Source of the DNA: Candidatus Moraniibacteriota bacterium
Lineage (GTDB): Bacteria; Patescibacteriota; Minisyncoccia; Moranbacterales; GCA-2747515
DNA: 37,826 bases
Assembly (NCBI GenBank): GCA_027031495.1
Contig: JALVQA010000012.1
Coordinates: 44,816 to 82,641, forward strand
Direction of reading: 5' to 3'
Of this stretch, positions 34,748-37,826 are shown one piece after another. The notes beneath the pieces are model-generated. The model was given only the letters and a program-made list of their open reading frames with translations, was not told the DNA's origin and did no database searches. Position 1 is the first letter of the stretch; each line of letters starts with the position of its first letter. A program made the position numbers and the translations under genes.

Positions 34748-35512
34748 TTATTTTACTGCTTGTAGTAACTCATCATGAATAACTCCATTAGATATGATAA
34801 TATTATCTTTTGAAATATCAAACTCATCTCCATTCCAATCTGTAACTTTTCCTCCAGCTTCTTCAACTAGTAAATAATGACAATAATCCCAAGGAGATGA
34901 ACCCTTTGAAATAAAACCATCATATCTATCACATGCAATTCCTGAAATTTCATCATGGCAACACATATTATTTTTTACTTGATGTACATTTGCAATTATT
35001 TTTGAAACAACCTGCTTTTCTAATTGTTTATCTGGCAAGGTTCTTATATTCAAATCAGATAATTCTAAAGTTCTATCACTTACTTTAATTTGCTTATTAT
35101 TAAGAAAAGTTCCTTCGTTCTTAATAGCACAAAATAAATCTTTTGTTATTGGATTATAGGTTATTGATAAAATTGTTTTTCCATTCTTCACTAGACCAAT
35201 CCCTATAAAGAATACAGGAATATTTCTCACAAAATTTCTTGTTCCGTCTATTGGATCAACAACAAATGAATATTCTGATTTTTTTGTTATTTCAGAAGCC
35301 TCTTCACTTATTATGGAAATTTCAGGATATTTATTTTCAAGATGTTTCAAAATAATATCATTAACTTCAATATCATATTTTGTTAATAAATCATTTGCAT
35401 CTCTTTTTGAAGATGCTTCTTTGTTTTTATCTTCATATCCATTTGCAACAATTTCTCCAACTTTATATAAAAGTTGCTCTAAATCATTTTTAATTTTATT
35501 AAGGTCAAGCAT
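34748..35512 (-). CDS. Inositol monophosphatase family protein (IMPase/CysQ/SuhB superfamily)
   Basis: 254 residues, normal length. Family metal-binding and catalytic motifs are complete: ISEEAS (Glu, about residue 70), DPIDGTRNFVRNIPVFFIGIG (about 88-108) and SSPWDYCHYLLVEEAGGKVTDWNG (about 205-228). These Mg2+ phosphatases act on inositol phosphates, 3'-phosphoadenosine phosphates or sugar phosphates; the exact substrate cannot be read from the motifs. The gene is much more A/T-rich than the core genes and lies alone between two attC-like elements. No Shine-Dalgarno sequence. Confidence 0.92.
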   Translation of the reverse strand: MLDLNKIKNDLEQLLYKVGEIVANGYEDKNKEASSKRDANDLLTKYDIEVNDIILKHLENKYPEISIISEEASEITKKSEYSFVVDPIDGTRNFVRNIPVFFIGIGLVKNGKTILSITYNPITKDLFCAIKNEGTFLNNKQIKVSDRTLELSDLNIRTLPDKQLEKQVVSKIIANVHQVKNNMCCHDEISGIACDRYDGFISKGSSPWDYCHYLLVEEAGGKVTDWNGDEFDISKDNIIISNGVIHDELLQAVK

Positions 35513-35673
35513 AATATTTAATATTGGTTAAGATTTATAAAATTATTCATTTTCGGAACGGAGTGGAGAAAACACCAATTATCCCCCTCTTTTATTTTAG
35601 AAAAAATCAAATTTATTCCCCTTTTTAGAAAGCTTATCTTCATCGTTCATCTTAGAAAAATATTTTTTGAATT

Positions 35674-35754
35674 GCGTATATGAGAAGTTGCGACCAACGG
35701 GAGCAATTTGGGTTGAGGCTCTGCAAGAGCCGAACCTCATATACGCTGTTAGGC
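35674..35754 (-). repeat. attC-like structured element 2, behind the serine protease gene
   Basis: Stem GCGTATATGAG (35674-35684) / CTCATATACGC (35736-35746), inner hairpin GGCTC/GAGCC (35717-35731), and GTTAGGC at 35748-35754. In gene direction this reads GCCTAAC, a perfect attC R'' box (RYYYAAC). The matching R' box on the other side is not clear (GCAATTC). It shares AATTTGGGT(T)GAGG and CCGAAC with element 1. Confidence 0.5.
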
Positions 35755-35874
35755 GAGGGTGAGCGAGGAACGAGCGAAAGTGCAACGACCCCGAAGCGTA
35801 CATTTTTTATCTTTTTTCTTTCATAATTGTTTCCCGCGTAGCTTTTATTATTAAATGCAAAACAAAATTTTTCT

Positions 35875-35927
35875 GTTTTGGGCGAAGGGCAGAGGGGATT
35901 AAGGGGTGAATGCCCGTAGCCCAAAAC
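35875..35927 (-). terminator. Hairpin with C-rich loop behind the serine protease gene
   Basis: Stem GTTTTGGGC (35875-35883) / GCCCAAAAC (35919-35927) with inner GGGCA/TGCCC (35887-35915). The loop (minus strand) reads ATTCACCCCTTAATCCCCTCT, almost the same as behind the phosphatase gene. It starts 4 bp after the stop. Confidence 0.6.
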
Positions 35928-35930
35928 TCC

Positions 35931-36890
35931 TTATTTCTTCTTATTTTGAGGTTGGTTTACAAGAACTTGTTGAAATTGTTTACCCCAAGAAACTCCATTT
36001 GTAGTTTCAAATAATTTTACAAAAGGAGAAATATTAAAGAATCCGTTTAATAAAACATATGCTTCCCACAACAATTCCTGCAAGGTGTCATCGGCTAATT
36101 CGATATTCAATCCAAATTTTTGTAATTTTTTTAATGAAAGAGGTCTTGAATGGAGTAAATGTTTGTCATAATCAGAAAAATAATTCACCGCTTTTTTAAT
36201 TTTTGGAGACAGCCCTTTTTTATTCTCAAACATATATTCTTTTATCCAGTTAGAAACTAATTTTTTTGATAACTTTTCTGAATCTTCACATAATTCCAAT
36301 AATTCAATCGTATATTTTTCAATTAAGGGTATATATGCAGGCAAAGACTCTGGGCCATCTTTTGCAATTTTCTCTTTTATTTTCTCAAAACCTCTTTTTA
36401 TTGATCTTGCAGGAATACCATTAATTTGTGGATCAATAGGTCCTAATACTGCACTTGAATGCAAAATAATTGAATTGCCAGAAAGGGCTAACATGGTAGC
36501 CGCTGAATATGCAGAATGAGGAATAAGAAAATTAACTTTTTCAAATCTATTTCTAAGAATTAATACAATTCTTTCTGTTGCATCTGGTTTTCCTCCTGGG
36601 CTATGAATTAATACATCAACTTCTTTAATATCTTTTGCAACTGAATTGACCATATCAGTAAAACCATCAATATCTTCTAAATCAATAAAATTTGGAATGC
36701 CAGGTGGAAGTTGCCCTAAAAATTTTGTTGCATAAACAAGCAAGGGTTTTTCCCTGTATTTTTCAATATCTTCATAACAAGCTTTTCTTAAATTTAAGGG
36801 GTTTATTTCTTTTTTGTTTTTTTGCACCTCAAGAAGAAAATCATGCCAATCTTGTATAGTTTTAAATTTTTTGCGTTGAGGAGTAGCCAT
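35931..36890 (-). CDS. SDH-family Clp-fold serine protease
   Basis: 319 residues. The Clp/crotonase-type core is seen at about 95-170: VDVLIHSPGGKPDATERIVL (oxyanion-hole GG), then FLIPHSAYSAATMLALSGN (the Ser before AAT is the likely nucleophile) and HSSAVLGPIDPQI. These match the serine dehydrogenase-proteinase (SDH, PF01972-like) group, which is related to SppA and ClpP; members are often membrane-associated, but no membrane segment is seen here. The C-terminal 120 residues are helical and charged. The ATG overlaps the end of the upstream small gene by 29 bp, so translation is probably coupled. A/T-rich codon use. Confidence 0.88.
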   Translation of the reverse strand: MATPQRKKFKTIQDWHDFLLEVQKNKKEINPLNLRKACYEDIEKYREKPLLVYATKFLGQLPPGIPNFIDLEDIDGFTDMVNSVAKDIKEVDVLIHSPGGKPDATERIVLILRNRFEKVNFLIPHSAYSAATMLALSGNSIILHSSAVLGPIDPQINGIPARSIKRGFEKIKEKIAKDGPESLPAYIPLIEKYTIELLELCEDSEKLSKKLVSNWIKEYMFENKKGLSPKIKKAVNYFSDYDKHLLHSRPLSLKKLQKFGLNIELADDTLQELLWEAYVLLNGFFNISPFVKLFETTNGVSWGKQFQQVLVNQPQNKKK

Positions 36891-37083
36891 AAATATTGGT
36901 TTTATAATTTAAAGTTGAACTTTGCGCAGATTCATAGGTAGTTTTTCTTCCCATTGCAATATCTGCCCTATCCATTATTTCTATAGTTTTTTTATAAAAA
37001 TCAAAGGATTCAAATGCTTTTTTATTGGCATTTTTCACTTTTTTAGAAAATACTTGTTGAGTTGTAGTTTTTTTCTTAGTCAT
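36862..37083 (-). CDS. Small basic protein, 73 aa, overlapping the serine protease gene
   Basis: Begins MTKKKTTTQQVFSKKVKNANKKAFESFDFYKKTIEIMDRADIAMGRKT: lysine-rich, probably helical, no membrane segment or Cys. I do not recognise it. Support comes from its 29-bp overlap with the protease start, the same strand and typical spacing (about 70 bp after the next upstream gene). It may be a partner or substrate-recruiting subunit of the protease, which is inference. Confidence 0.6.
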   Translation of the reverse strand: MTKKKTTTQQVFSKKVKNANKKAFESFDFYKKTIEIMDRADIAMGRKTTYESAQSSTLNYKTNIYGYSSTQKI

Positions 37084-37153
37084 ATTGAATTTAATAGAAT
37101 TAAAACATATTAAATATATAGGTCAATTATAGCAATTTTTTATAAAATTTCAA

Positions 37154-37826
37154 TTAAATAGATTGCAAATAACTCTGTTCAATTAAGCCCACAACATAAT
37201 TTAGTTCATCAAAACTTTTTAAAGTTATTTCTGAATTACCAATCCCATGGTGTCCGATATTTGAAACATCACGAATCATGCCTTTTGGATCATCAATTCC
37301 TTCTCCAATCCAAATCTTTATATCACTTCTTTGTAATTTCACCTCCGCAAAACTACGCCCAACTTTGTAGGCTATATATAATTTACGAGGACTTTCCTCA
37401 ATTTTTTGCTCTGATTCTAAAGTAAATATTTTTTCTCTAAGTGCAAAAAATAATTCTTTTATTTGCTCACTTTTATTTTTTAAATGATCTTCAATAGAAT
37501 ATTCTTCATAATTTACCTTTGTAATTTGTTTTGTAGTATTTGTCGTTTTTTTAGCTTGAGAACTAGCTACAAGTTTTAATTCAAAAATATTATCTTCATA
37601 GCGAGAATATCCCCATAGTTCGATGTTTTCTGCCATTCTGTTTATAGCATATTGATCGTATTTACTAAAAGTTTGTGCAACAAGCAAAACACGAGGAGAA
37701 CCAAAATTTACTTCAACATTATTGCCAAGTTTATTTTGCACAAGAAGTTGAAAATCTCCTTTATGATCTACAAGCCAATCAAGATAAAAAAGTCCTTGGT
37801 TAATAATATTATCTTTTTCTCCCCAT
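37154..37826 (-). CDS. DUF5655/COG3586-type protein, C-terminal part (5' end outside window)
   Basis: The frame is open to the right edge (about 224 codons seen); an internal GTG at 37741 is not the true start because the coding sequence upstream (DNIINQGLFYLDWLVDHKGDFQLLV) continues the family pattern. It then reads GSPRVLLVAQTFSKYDQYAINRM and IELWGYSRYEDNIFELKLV, resembling the nuclease-like N-terminal part of COG3586 proteins, and ends with a DUF5655 domain (YIAYKVGRSFAEVKLQRSDIKIWI ... VSNIGHHGIGNSEITL). COG3586 is listed as a predicted transport protein, but the first domain resembles PD-(D/E)XK nucleases; the function is not established. A/T-rich, same strand as its neighbours. Confidence 0.8.
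   Translation of the reverse strand, partial: WGEKDNIINQGLFYLDWLVDHKGDFQLLVQNKLGNNVEVNFGSPRVLLVAQTFSKYDQYAINRMAENIELWGYSRYEDNIFELKLVASSQAKKTTNTTKQITKVNYEEYSIEDHLKNKSEQIKELFFALREKIFTLESEQKIEESPRKLYIAYKVGRSFAEVKLQRSDIKIWIGEGIDDPKGMIRDVSNIGHHGIGNSEITLKSFDELNYVVGLIEQSYLQSI

Larger units (their letters stand above)
35513..35930. other. Spacer between cassette-like genes
   Basis: 418 bp without a supported gene. From right to left: a hairpin with C-rich loop behind the protease gene (35875-35927), a GCGAGG/GAGCGA-rich purine stretch (about 35752-35790), attC-like element 2 (35674-35754), and an A/T-rich leader for the phosphatase gene with a CCCCCTCTTT tract at about 35583-35592. Short open frames at 35597-35924 run through the palindromes and show no family. 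Confidence 0.6.

Noticed and set aside
35640-35754. Calling element 2 a complete attC site
   Set aside because: The R'' box is perfect, but the expected GTTRRRY box on the other side is not found; kept as attC-like only.
1-37826. tRNA, rRNA and CRISPR arrays
   Set aside because: I looked for cloverleaf-like stretches and regularly spaced repeats and found none; the only repeats are those listed.
1-37826. Alternative genetic code (TGA as Gly)
   Set aside because: TGA ends well-identified genes such as the membrane rhodanese at 163-165, and no conserved protein here needs TGA to be read through.

Overview
The window looks like a chromosomal stretch from a Candidate Phyla Radiation (Patescibacteria) bacterium, probably Parcubacteria-like. 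That is an inference from gene content and style: a UvrC without its C-terminal HhH region, a cell-surface protein with three DUF11-type repeats and a PTTG-type C-terminus, DUF2207 and site-2 protease membrane proteins, many short hypothetical proteins, and mostly SD-less gene starts preceded by A/T-rich sequence. TGA is used as a stop codon (for example at 163-165), so there is no sign of the TGA=Gly code. No tRNA, rRNA or CRISPR array was seen.

Left edge (1-140): the last 30 codons of a csrA gene plus a strong terminator, on the plus strand. Both are GC-rich and proteobacterial in style, unlike what follows. This is either a transfer or a chimeric join.

163-23,300 is the housekeeping core, almost entirely on the minus strand. 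Reading in the direction of transcription: rpsL-rpsG-fusA from a consensus sigma70 promoter with hairpins in its leader; typA; a very long class A penicillin-binding protein; a rhodanese lipoprotein coupled to pheS; a YdcF-like protein; a Na+/H+ antiporter flanked by two paralogous small proteins; a small secreted or anchored protein; an SGNH hydrolase; a frameshifted pseudogene; and the cluster pheT - M3 peptidase - hypothetical - membrane rhodanese. pheS and pheT lie about 7 kb apart, and each travels with a rhodanese gene.

23,300-33,600 is an envelope and accessory region: site-2 protease, a possible small RNA/mini-ORF with three AGGAGG-like motifs, the modular surface protein (with a perfect 167-bp tandem repeat), uvrC, a DUF2207 protein, a Thr-rich anchored protein, a 59-residue membrane protein, a YjdF-like (DUF2238) membrane protein and a protein with a degenerate receiver-like domain.

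33,600-37,826 is visibly more A/T-rich and different in style. All ORFs point the same way (minus): a 5'-truncated inorganic pyrophosphatase fragment, an inositol-monophosphatase-family enzyme, an SDH-type serine protease with a small upstream partner, and the C-terminal part of a DUF5655/COG3586-type protein. The ORFs are separated by strongly palindromic, mutually related elements with AAC...GTT ends, one carrying a perfect GCCTAAC core. The layout resembles an integron-like cassette array without a visible integrase, and it is the most unusual structure in the window.
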